Of a DNA stretch of 5,601 bases, positions 1-5,013 are shown in pieces. The notes under the pieces are model-generated. The model ran no database searches. It was not told the DNA's origin and was given only the letters and a program-made list of their open reading frames with translations. Origin of the DNA: Pseudomonadota bacterium (GTDB lineage Bacteria > Pseudomonadota > Alphaproteobacteria > Rhizobiales > Devosiaceae). The stretch's first letter is position 1; each line of letters opens with the position of its first letter. The position numbers were made by a program, and so were the translations under genes. Location: contig JAEYTN010000129.1 in the NCBI GenBank assembly GCA_023433985.1, forward strand, positions 1-5,601. Reading direction: 5' to 3'.

Positions 1-32
1 GGATTGTTGAGGCGTCGGCGACCGCGGCGCTC

Positions 33-839
33 CTACTCCTCCCCCTTCTTCGGCTTTCCCTTCGCCATGCGCCCCTGCCGCAGGTGCATGCGGTCGATGG
101 AAGAGATAACCCCGCGCAATGTGCGGATTTCCTGGCCGGAGAGAGTGGCCCGCGTAAAGATGGCGCGGAGGTTGTTGACCATGGTCGGGCGCTTGTCCTC
201 GGTCTTGAAGAAGCCGCTGCGATCGAGCGTTTCCTCGAGGTGGCCGAAGAGGCCGAGCAATTCCTCGCGCGGCGCGGCGGGATCGAGGCCGCCGGCGAAG
301 GGCAGCACTTCGCCCTTGTCGGCCTGGCCGCGCCACTCGTAGCTCATCAGCAGCACTGCCTGCGCGATGTTGAGCGACGCGAAGGCCGCCTCCACCGGGA
401 AGGTGACGATGGCGTCGGCGAGCGAGATTTCCTCATTGTAGAGGCCCCAGCGTTCGCGCCCGAACAACAGCCCCGCGCCCTTCCCACCCGCGATGTGGCT
501 GACGATGCGCTGCGACGCCTCCTCGGGACCGTAGACCGGCTTCTGCAGGTCGCGCTGCCGGGCCGTGGTCGCGAACACCATCGAGAGGTCGGAAATGGCT
601 TCCTCGAGCGTGGGGAAGATGCGGACCTTTTCGATCACATGGTCGGCGCGTGAGGCGGCGGCGATGGCACGCTCGTTCGGCCAGCCGTCGCGCGGGTTGA
701 CCACGCGAAGGTCCCACAGCCCGAAATTGGCCATGGCGCGGGCGGCGGTGCCAATGTTCTCGCCCAGTTGGGGCTCGCACAGGATGATCGCCGGGCTGGG
801 GCGATAGAGAATGTCCTGCGACTTGTCGGTACCGGCCAT
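33..839 (-). CDS. trmJ: tRNA (cytidine/uridine-2'-O-)-methyltransferase, TrmJ type (SPOUT family)
   Basis: A 268-residue SPOUT-class RNA methyltransferase. TrmJ-family enzymes use S-adenosylmethionine to methylate the 2'-O of the nucleotide at position 32 in the anticodon loop of certain tRNAs, in the cytoplasm. The three SPOUT signature blocks are visible: NIGTAARAMANFG at about residues 28-40, LLFGRERWGLYNEE at 124-137 (the knot loop that binds the cofactor), and ASLNIAQAVLLMSYEW at 154-169. The C-terminal part (about 192-250) has the TrmJ-type tail, with LFGHLEETLDRSGFF, the NNLRAIFTRA stretch and EIRTLRGVISSIDR. It ends in a basic, charged tail, KGKPKKGEE. Length fits the family. The ATG at 839 is preceded by GGAG at a 6-base spacing. 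It lies 61 bases downstream of a GNAT gene on the same strand, so co-transcription is possible. Family assignment is firm; the exact target nucleotide is inferred from the family. Confidence 0.93.
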   Translation of the reverse strand: MAGTDKSQDILYRPSPAIILCEPQLGENIGTAARAMANFGLWDLRVVNPRDGWPNERAIAAASRADHVIEKVRIFPTLEEAISDLSMVFATTARQRDLQKPVYGPEEASQRIVSHIAGGKGAGLLFGRERWGLYNEEISLADAIVTFPVEAAFASLNIAQAVLLMSYEWRGQADKGEVLPFAGGLDPAAPREELLGLFGHLEETLDRSGFFKTEDKRPTMVNNLRAIFTRATLSGQEIRTLRGVISSIDRMHLRQGRMAKGKPKKGEE

Positions 840-845
840 CTTGGG

Positions 846-879
846 CTCCGTTCGGGCGCTGCGGGATACGTCCGAACGG
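846..879 (-). promoter_or_regulatory. Leader hairpin overlapping the trmJ ribosome-binding site
   Basis: CCGTTCGG at 848-855 and CCGAACGG at 872-879 form a perfect 8-base inverted repeat around a 16-base loop. The minus-strand Shine-Dalgarno sequence GGAG (846-849) shares two bases with the start-proximal arm, so folding of the mRNA would partly hide it. No T-run follows in the direction of transcription, so this does not look like an intrinsic terminator for the upstream GNAT gene. A regulatory role is inferred only. Confidence 0.4.
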
Positions 880-900
880 GCCGGCGATCAAGGGTGGTGG

Positions 901-1494
901 TCAGGCGACCATGTGGCGGTGCAGTTCCTTGACCTTGCTGCCACGCTTCCATTCGCGATCGAGGATGGCGAAATGCAGCTCCTCGTCCCACTCGCCCTGG
1001 AACAGCGCATGCTCGCGATAATGGGCTTCGAGCCGCATGCCCAGGTCCTTGAGCATCTTCGCCGAGCTCTGGCTCTTGGCGCTCGAGCGGGCGAAGAGGC
1101 GGTGGAAGTTGAGTTCGCCGAAGCTGATGTCGAGCGCCTTGCGCAACGCCTCGGCCCCGTAGCCCTGGCGACGGTAGGTGGGGTCAAACAGGAACCGGAG
1201 TTCCGCCTGCGACGCGGTGGCGTCGGTCCACTTGATCGACACGAGCCCCACCAGCGCCTCGTCGGAACGTCGTTCCACCGCGAGGCACAGCGTATCGCCG
1301 GGGCGTGTCAGGCGTGTCTGCATGCACATGGATTCGAGCGCCGCCTTCACGTCCGCCCGGTCGCGCGCCTTCCAGTCGAGATAACGCTGCGCTTCGGGCA
1401 GGGCATAGAAGCCGGCGAGCCCGTCCAGGTCGCCGCGTTCGAAGCACCGCAGCGAGAGACGCTCGGTTTCGATGGGTAGGTCTAGGGTAGTCAT
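901..1494 (-). CDS. GNAT family N-acetyltransferase, RimJ/RimL type (first of two)
   Basis: A 197-residue GCN5-related N-acetyltransferase of the RimJ/RimL (Acetyltransf_3) type, which transfers acetyl from acetyl-CoA to an amine such as a protein N-terminus or a small molecule. The substrate cannot be read from the sequence. The family opening IETERLSLRCFERGDLDG is at residues 8-25. The acetyl-CoA pyrophosphate loop (motif A) is RRQGYGAEALRKAL at 108-121, after the strand AELRFLFDP. The C-terminal block DLGMRLEAHYREH is at 150-162. I chose the ATG at 1494 because homology starts there and GGAG lies 11 bases upstream. The open frame extends back to 1707, but that part would overlap the next gene and has no family similarity. 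The C-terminus runs about 15 residues past the usual end and is basic (KRGSKVKELHRHMVA). It resembles the neighbouring GNAT at 1637-2200. Confidence 0.9.
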   Translation of the reverse strand: MTTLDLPIETERLSLRCFERGDLDGLAGFYALPEAQRYLDWKARDRADVKAALESMCMQTRLTRPGDTLCLAVERRSDEALVGLVSIKWTDATASQAELRFLFDPTYRRQGYGAEALRKALDISFGELNFHRLFARSSAKSQSSAKMLKDLGMRLEAHYREHALFQGEWDEELHFAILDREWKRGSKVKELHRHMVA

Positions 1495-1569
1495 TTCGCC
1501 CGGTTCTCCGCTCGTGTAAGCCCAAGGTCTGGAACGTGGACTGTTGCGGCGGGTTCCCGCTTGTGCGTT

Positions 1570-1589
1570 GAAATTTATTGCCAAATTTC
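1570..1589. repeat. AT-rich inverted repeat upstream of the 901-1494 GNAT gene
   Basis: GAAATTT at 1570-1576 and AAATTTC at 1583-1589 are perfect inverted arms around the 6-base spacer ATTGCC. It is a clear AT-rich island in a GC-rich gap (1495-1636) between two same-strand genes, about 75 bases upstream of the GNAT start. On the minus strand it contains AATAAATTT, a possible source of a -10 element, but I find no convincing -35 partner. It could be a promoter/operator or a weak hairpin after the upstream gene. The rest of this gap has only short GC-rich palindromes. Confidence 0.35.
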
Positions 1590-1636
1590 GGAGTCGCGGT
1601 GAAATCCGCAAGCCCCGGAAGCTACTTAGCTTTGCT

Positions 1637-2200
1637 TCAGCGGCCGCGCCGCCATTCGTCCGCGAGGATGGCGTAGACAAATTCCTCGTCCCACGCGCCC
1701 TTGACAAAGATGTGCTCCCGAAAATGCGCTTCGCGCCGCATGCCGAGCCGCTCCATCACCCGCCAGGAAGCGGTGTTGACGGCAGCACAGCGGGCATAGA
1801 TGCGGTGAAGGCCGAGGCCCTCGAAACCGAGTTGCAGCAGCGCCCGGGCCGCTTCGGTGGCATAGCCGTTGCCGTGGTAGGCGGGGTTGAAGATGTAGCC
1901 GACCTCGCCCTGCCGGTTGGCAGCGTCGCGCCAGATGAGCGACACCTCGCCGATCATCGCGTGGGTGTCTCGAAGCTCGGCGGCGAGGAATATCTTGTCG
2001 CCCTCGGCGGCGAGCGTGAACTGGCCGGCGCGCAGGCCGACCACTTCAGTAGCGGTCTCGTGCGTCATCGGCCCATCGAACAGGTACTGCGCCACATCCT
2101 CGCGCCGCCGATAGGCGAATACCGCGTCGGCATCGCCACGGTTGAACGGGCGAAGGCGGAGGCGTTCCGTCTCGATCGGGTATTGCGGTTCGAGAGCCAT
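1637..2200 (-). CDS. GNAT family N-acetyltransferase, RimJ/RimL type (second of two)
   Basis: A 187-residue GNAT of the RimJ/RimL type, using acetyl-CoA; acceptor unknown. The opening IETERLRLRPFNRGDADAV is at residues 9-27. Motif A, YHGNGYATEAARALL at 108-122, is the acetyl-CoA-binding loop and follows GEVGYIFNP. Motif B includes NTASWRVMERLGM at 142-154, where the Asn and the following helix are typical of the family, then RREAHFREH at 155-163. It ends with WDEEFVYAILADEWRRGR. Full family length. The ATG at 2200 fits the N-terminal homology, but the only purine-rich stretch ahead of it is ACGGGG, so the ribosome-binding site is weak. It is the first gene of the leftward block and is divergent from the GFA gene. 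Sequence patterns at both ends match the next GNAT, suggesting paralogy. Confidence 0.92.
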   Translation of the reverse strand: MALEPQYPIETERLRLRPFNRGDADAVFAYRRREDVAQYLFDGPMTHETATEVVGLRAGQFTLAAEGDKIFLAAELRDTHAMIGEVSLIWRDAANRQGEVGYIFNPAYHGNGYATEAARALLQLGFEGLGLHRIYARCAAVNTASWRVMERLGMRREAHFREHIFVKGAWDEEFVYAILADEWRRGR

Positions 2201-2220
2201 GGCCCCGTCTAGTCGGGCAG

Positions 2221-2249
2221 CCGCAATCGATCAAGCCGCCGGCTTGCGG
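2221..2249. promoter_or_regulatory. Nested inverted repeats in the divergent GNAT/GFA intergenic region
   Basis: In the 78-base gap between divergent starts (2201-2278), CCGCAA (2221-2226) pairs with TTGCGG (2244-2249). Inside it, CAAGCC (2232-2237) pairs with GGCTTG (2241-2246) around three bases. The two pairings share bases 2244-2246, so they exclude each other as RNA hairpins. As DNA, the inner 15-base repeat is a reasonable candidate operator. I see no convincing -35/-10 pair for either gene here. Function is inferred from position only. Confidence 0.3.
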
Positions 2250-2278
2250 TTCGCACGGGCTTGGTGTCAGCTTCGTTC

Positions 2279-2725
2279 ATGCCGAGAAGCGAACGACCAG
2301 TCGTCGAGGCCCAAGCGCGCTGCGCCTGCGGCGGCGTGTCGGTGAACGTCCGCGGCCCCGTGCTGTCCATGCTCATGTGCTCCTGCGAGGACTGCCAGAA
2401 GGCGACCGGCAGCGGCCACTCGGCCTTCGCGCTGTTCAGCGTCGCCGACGTGACGATGACCGGCGACACGCGGAGCTTCGAGCGGCCATCCAACTCCGGC
2501 GCCCGCTTCACCCGCTGGTTCTGCCCCACCTGCGGCACTCCGCTCGCCGGGCGTTCGAGCCGCGCGACGGAAGTCAGGGTCGTGCCGGTAGGGTTGTTCG
2601 GGCGAGCAGGCGACTGGTACCGCCCGAACCAGCTGATCTTTGCGCGCAGCCACCATGACTGGGATCTGGTGGATGCCGCCCTGCCCCGCTGGCAGACCTA
2701 TCGCGACGAGGAAGGACACGGATGA
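2279..2725 (+). CDS. GFA family (glutathione-dependent formaldehyde-activating enzyme-like) zinc-binding protein
   Basis: A 148-residue member of the GFA family (DUF636), small zinc-binding proteins named after the glutathione-dependent formaldehyde-activating enzyme Gfa. Most members have no proven activity, so formaldehyde chemistry should not be assumed. The cysteine pattern is complete: CACGG (Cys15, Cys17), CSCEDCQK (Cys34, Cys36, Cys39) and FCPTCGTPL (Cys82, Cys85). In the family these bind a structural and a catalytic zinc. The GSGHSAFALFSVADV stretch after the second cluster is also typical. I chose the ATG at 2279. In-frame TTG at 2261 and GTG at 2264 would add six residues. None of the three has a clear ribosome-binding site, so the start is uncertain. 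Its stop overlaps the start of the TfoX-like gene in an ATGA, so the two are probably translated together. Confidence 0.88.
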   Translation: MPRSERPVVEAQARCACGGVSVNVRGPVLSMLMCSCEDCQKATGSGHSAFALFSVADVTMTGDTRSFERPSNSGARFTRWFCPTCGTPLAGRSSRATEVRVVPVGLFGRAGDWYRPNQLIFARSHHDWDLVDAALPRWQTYRDEEGHG

Positions 2726-3102
2726 AATCGGAAGCCATGGCTTACCTCGCGGAGCGCATACGCATGCTCGTGGGAGGCGATCCGCGCATCACGGAGAAGT
2801 ACATGTTCGGTGGCCTCACCTTCCTGCTCAACGGCCACATCCTCGTCGGATGCAGGAAGGACGGCGGCATCCTGATCTCGGTGGGCAAGGACAACCACGA
2901 GATCGCCAAGGCCCGGCCGGGCAGCACTGAGATGATGCACTCCGGCCGGGTGATGTCCGGCTTCTTCTGGATCGATGGCGACGCCATCGAGGACGACGAG
3001 GCGCTGGAGGACTGGGTCCGCTTCGCGGAGAAGGCCGTCGCCCAGCGCCCGACCAAGCCGGAGAAGCCGCCTAGACCGCGGAAAACACCAGCGAAGCGTT
3101 GA
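2722..3102 (+). CDS. TfoX/Sxy family N-terminal-domain protein
   Basis: A 126-residue protein consisting of the TfoX N-terminal domain (TfoX_N). Hallmarks are EKYMFGGLTFLLNGHILVG at about residues 25-43, DGGILISVGK at 47-56, the GRVMSGFFWID turn at 75-85 and DEALEDWVRFAEKAV at 92-106. In Haemophilus and E. coli, full-length TfoX/Sxy acts with CRP to switch on competence genes and carries a second, C-terminal domain. That domain is absent here; instead there is a short Pro/Lys/Arg-rich tail (107-126). Stand-alone TfoX_N proteins are common and mostly uncharacterised, so a competence role is not supported. The ATG at 2722 overlaps the upstream stop and is preceded by AAGGA at a 5-base spacing, making this start secure. 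The last 32 bases overlap the end of the convergent ketosynthase gene. Confidence 0.9.
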   Translation: MKSEAMAYLAERIRMLVGGDPRITEKYMFGGLTFLLNGHILVGCRKDGGILISVGKDNHEIAKARPGSTEMMHSGRVMSGFFWIDGDAIEDDEALEDWVRFAEKAVAQRPTKPEKPPRPRKTPAKR

Positions 3103-4354
3103 CGCCGCCGAAGCCGAACGAGTTCGACAGCACGTGCCGCAGCGTCTTGAGCTTGGCGACCTTGGGCACCAGGTCGAAGCGGTCGCCTACGTCCGGGTCC
3201 TCGAGGTTGCGGGTGGGCGGCACGACGCCGTCGCGCAACGCCAGGATGGAGAACACCGACTCGATGGCCCCAGCCGCGCCCATCAGGTGGCCCGTGGCCG
3301 ACTTGGTGGAGGAGATCGAGAGATCCTGCCCGCGATTGGCGAACAGTGCGCCGATGCCGGCCAGTTCCGCCGCGTCGCCGACCCCGGTCGAGGTGGAGTG
3401 GGCGTTGATGTAGTCGATCTCGCCGGGCGACAGGTTGGCCATCCGCAGCGCGTTGCGCATCGCCACCTGTGCCCCTGCCCCGGTCGGCTCGCCCGCGGTA
3501 AGGTGGTAGGCGTCGGCCGAGGTGCCGTAACCCGAGAGGATAGCGAGCGGCTTCGCGCCGCGGGCTTGGGCGTGGCTCAGTCGCTCGATGACGAGCACGG
3601 CCGCGCCCTCCGCCAGCACGAAGCCGTCACGCCTGCGGTCGAAGGGCCGCGAGGCCGCCTCCGGATCGTCGTTGAAGGCGGTGGAGAGCGCCCGGGCCGC
3701 GCCGAAGCCGCCCACCGAGATCGGATCGATCGAGCCCTCGGCGCCGCCGACCACGGCGACCTCCGCCTCGCCCGTCATGATCAGCCGCATGCCGTCGCCG
3801 ATCGCCTGGGCCGAGGCGGCGCACGCGGTGACCGGCGCCCCGATCGGGCCCTTGAAGCCGTGGCGGATGGAGATCCAGCCCGCCGCGAGGTTGGCGAGGA
3901 AGGCGGGCACGGTGAAGGGCGAGAGGCGTCGCGGCCCCTTTTCGATGATGGTCTCGACCGCCTCGGCCATCACCGGCGAGCCGCCGACGCCGGTGCCGAC
4001 TACGGTGGCGGTCGCCGCCTGCTTCTCGGGGGTGTCAGCTACCCAGCCCGACTGGTTCAGCGCCTCCTGCGCGGCAACCAGCCCGTACTGGATGAACAGG
4101 TCCATCTTCTTGATGTCCTTGGGATCGATCGCGACCAGCGGATCGAACCCATCGGGATCGGTTTCCGTGGTCGGCACGAGGCCCGCGACCTTGGCGGCGA
4201 AGTTCGTGACGTCGAAGCGGGTGTTGCGGACGATGCCGCTCTTGCCGGCGGTGAGCCGGGCCCAGTTGATCTCGACCCCGGTGCCCAGGGGGCTGACGGC
4301 TCCCATGCCGGTGACGACGATCGGATCGGCAAGGGGGCGGGCATCGGTGGCCAT
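3071..4354 (-). CDS. Beta-ketoacyl-ACP synthase, FabF (KAS II)-like
   Basis: A 427-residue condensing enzyme of the FabF/KAS II family. It joins an acyl thioester to malonyl-ACP, with loss of CO2, to extend a fatty-acid or related chain in the cytoplasm. The thiolase-fold halves span about 12-250 and 258-425. The Cys-His-His triad is intact: Cys178 in VTACAASAQAIGDG, His319 in INAHSTSTG and His356 in STKSATGHLMGAAGA, with the conserved Lys351. The triad spacing (141 and 37) is close to E. coli FabF. The gating loop GFGG is at 414-417. Compared with housekeeping FabF, the histidine motif reads NAHST rather than NAHGT, and GFGG is followed by VN rather than TN, suggesting a secondary paralogue. 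Start: the ATG at 4354 has GGAG at a 6-base spacing; an in-frame ATG at 4366 overlaps that GGAG and lacks its own site. It lies 67 bases after the marR gene, with a palindrome between. A fabF symbol would be justified only at family level. Confidence 0.93.
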   Translation of the reverse strand: MATDARPLADPIVVTGMGAVSPLGTGVEINWARLTAGKSGIVRNTRFDVTNFAAKVAGLVPTTETDPDGFDPLVAIDPKDIKKMDLFIQYGLVAAQEALNQSGWVADTPEKQAATATVVGTGVGGSPVMAEAVETIIEKGPRRLSPFTVPAFLANLAAGWISIRHGFKGPIGAPVTACAASAQAIGDGMRLIMTGEAEVAVVGGAEGSIDPISVGGFGAARALSTAFNDDPEAASRPFDRRRDGFVLAEGAAVLVIERLSHAQARGAKPLAILSGYGTSADAYHLTAGEPTGAGAQVAMRNALRMANLSPGEIDYINAHSTSTGVGDAAELAGIGALFANRGQDLSISSTKSATGHLMGAAGAIESVFSILALRDGVVPPTRNLEDPDVGDRFDLVPKVAKLKTLRHVLSNSFGFGGVNASLVFSAV

Positions 4355-4360
4355 CGGTAA

Positions 4361-4364
4361 CTCC
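4361..4364 (-). promoter_or_regulatory. Ribosome-binding site that fixes the ketosynthase start
   Basis: The minus strand reads GGAG here, six bases before the ATG at 4354. The competing in-frame ATG at 4366 is part of the same stretch (ATGGAG) and has only ACGAAACG before it. This favours the shorter 427-residue product. Confidence 0.7.
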
Positions 4365-4371
4365 ATCGTTT

Positions 4372-4385
4372 CGTGTAGCTACACG
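4372..4385. promoter_or_regulatory. Perfect 14-bp palindrome, candidate MarR operator at the ketosynthase gene
   Basis: CGTGTAGCTACACG reads identically on both strands. It lies between the marR stop and the ketosynthase start, its near edge 17 bases upstream of the ATG at 4354 and 7 bases before the ribosome-binding site. The core GTGTAGCTACAC matches 9 of 12 positions of the imperfect palindrome in the marR promoter (4851-4862). Dyad sites of this size are typical for MarR-family dimers. Binding by the adjacent regulator is inferred. The rest of the 67-base gap holds only GC-rich short inverted repeats (4391-4404, 4403-4413) without T-runs. Confidence 0.5.
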
Positions 4386-4421
4386 GCGCTGGCCGGTTCC
4401 GGCCCGCCGCGGGTGTTCAGG

Positions 4422-4835
4422 TCAGACTGCAGCGAGCCGCTTCAGTGTGGCGAGAGCGTGGTCGAAGCCTTCGGCGCCCAGCTCGGCGCGGATTTCCGCC
4501 TGCACCTTGCGCCAGAGCGGCAGCAGCTTCTGCACGGTCTCCCCGCCTCGCGGCGTCAGGCTGCAGATGCGGCCATTGCCATGCTCGGCCGTGCGCGAAG
4601 TGACGAGCCCGAGCTTTTCGAGTCGGTCGAGGTTGCGGATCAGCGTCGTGCGCTCGAAGCCCCGCGCTTCCGCTAGGTCGGTGACGGTACGGTCGCCCGC
4701 CTCGGTGATCGCGCCCAGTAGCGAGAACTGTGTCGAGGTGATGCCGAACGGCCGCGCCTGGGCATCGTAGCGCCGCGTAATCGCGCGGGCGGCCATGCGC
4801 GAGTTCGAGACCATGCACTGCGTGAAATCATCCAT
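4422..4835 (-). CDS. MarR family winged-helix transcriptional regulator
   Basis: A 137-residue MarR-family regulator, a dimeric winged helix-turn-helix DNA-binding protein that usually represses its own and adjacent genes until a small ligand binds. The dimerisation helix is at about residues 5-28. The DNA-binding region covers ITSTQFSLLGAI (32-43), VTDLAEARG (51-59), the recognition helix ERTTLIRNLDRLEKLGLV (61-78) and the wing RTAEHGNGRICSL (81-93). The C-terminal helix runs from about 98 to the end. Two cysteines (7 and 91) are present, but neither sits in the OhrR-type sensing context. I chose the ATG at 4835: the frame stays open to 5099, but that extension would cross its own promoter and overlap icd. 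No Shine-Dalgarno sequence precedes 4835. It lies just upstream of, and in line with, the FabF-like gene, so lipid-related control is plausible (FabT of streptococci is a MarR-family precedent), but the ligand is unknown. Confidence 0.9.
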   Translation of the reverse strand: MDDFTQCMVSNSRMAARAITRRYDAQARPFGITSTQFSLLGAITEAGDRTVTDLAEARGFERTTLIRNLDRLEKLGLVTSRTAEHGNGRICSLTPRGGETVQKLLPLWRKVQAEIRAELGAEGFDHALATLKRLAAV

Positions 4836-4842
4836 GGCGCGA

Positions 4843-4870
4843 TAGATAGTGTGTATATGCACGGTGTCAA
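4843..4870 (-). promoter_or_regulatory. Probable marR promoter with an embedded operator
   Basis: Reading the minus strand, TTGACA (4870-4865) is a perfect -35 element. Sixteen bases further on is TATCTA (4848-4843), a weak -10 candidate matching three of six consensus positions. The spacer contains GTGCATATACAC (4862-4851), a dyad matching its own reverse complement at 10 of 12 positions, where a repressor would block RNA polymerase. Transcription would begin at about 4836-4837, at or next to the start codon, which suggests a leaderless message. The -35 match is strong; the -10 is the weak part. Confidence 0.5.
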
Positions 4871-4925
4871 CAGCGGATGTGTGAGGGTCGGCGGTGCGCT
4901 TGACCGGAATCGTTTGCTCGACGCG

Positions 4926-4962
4926 CGCCGCCGCGTCTGATCCCCTTTCGCGGCGGCGTTTT
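4926..4962 (+). terminator. Intrinsic terminator-like hairpin upstream of icd, with no gene before it
   Basis: CGCCGCCGCG (4926-4935) and CGCGGCGGCG (4949-4958) make a perfect 10-bp GC stem with a 13-base loop, followed immediately by TTTT (4959-4962). The T-run lies only on the plus-strand downstream side, so any termination acts towards icd. No plus-strand gene precedes it, as the neighbouring marR runs the other way from 4835. It may be an attenuator in the icd leader or the 3' end of a small RNA. The four-base T-run is short, so efficiency is uncertain. Confidence 0.55.
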
Positions 4963-5000
4963 CGTGCTATTAGCCGCGCATCCAATTCCTGAAGACGCTG

Positions 5001-5006
5001 AGGAGG
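5001..5006 (+). promoter_or_regulatory. Strong ribosome-binding site of icd
   Basis: AGGAGG lies seven bases before the ATG at 5014. It is a full Shine-Dalgarno match and the strongest in the window, consistent with high expression of a central-metabolism enzyme. Upstream, TATTAG (4968-4973) is a possible -10 element, but no good -35 accompanies it because the expected position falls in the hairpin. Confidence 0.85.
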
Positions 5007-5013
5007 CACCAGC

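Noticed and set aside
1619..1632. AAGCTA/TAGCTT inverted repeat after the second GNAT stop, considered as a terminator
   Set aside because: Six weak pairs with a two-base loop and no following T-run on the minus strand do not support an intrinsic terminator.
1495..1707. N-terminal extension of the first GNAT protein up to 1707
   Set aside because: It would overlap the second GNAT gene, has no family similarity, and the ATG at 1494 has a ribosome-binding site and the family N-terminus.
2975..4360. Long plus-strand open frame (461 codons) opposite the ketosynthase gene
   Set aside because: It is antisense to a clearly homologous gene, has a low-complexity Arg/Gly/Ala/Asp-rich composition typical of GC-rich shadow frames, and resembles no family.
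4391..4404. GGCCGGTTCCGGCC inverted repeat between marR and the ketosynthase gene, considered as a terminator
   Set aside because: The loop is only two bases and there is no T-run; short GC palindromes like this are expected by chance here (compare GCGGGTTCCCGC at 1549-1560).
3588..4676. Second plus-strand open frame (362 codons) across the ketosynthase and marR genes
   Set aside because: It spans two real minus-strand genes and their gap and is Ser/Ala/Pro-rich noise. High GC depletes stop codons in such frames.
4836..4925. Possible tRNA or known small RNA before the orphan terminator
   Set aside because: No T-arm consensus or cloverleaf arms, and no recognised RNA family motif; only the terminator-like hairpin itself is supported.
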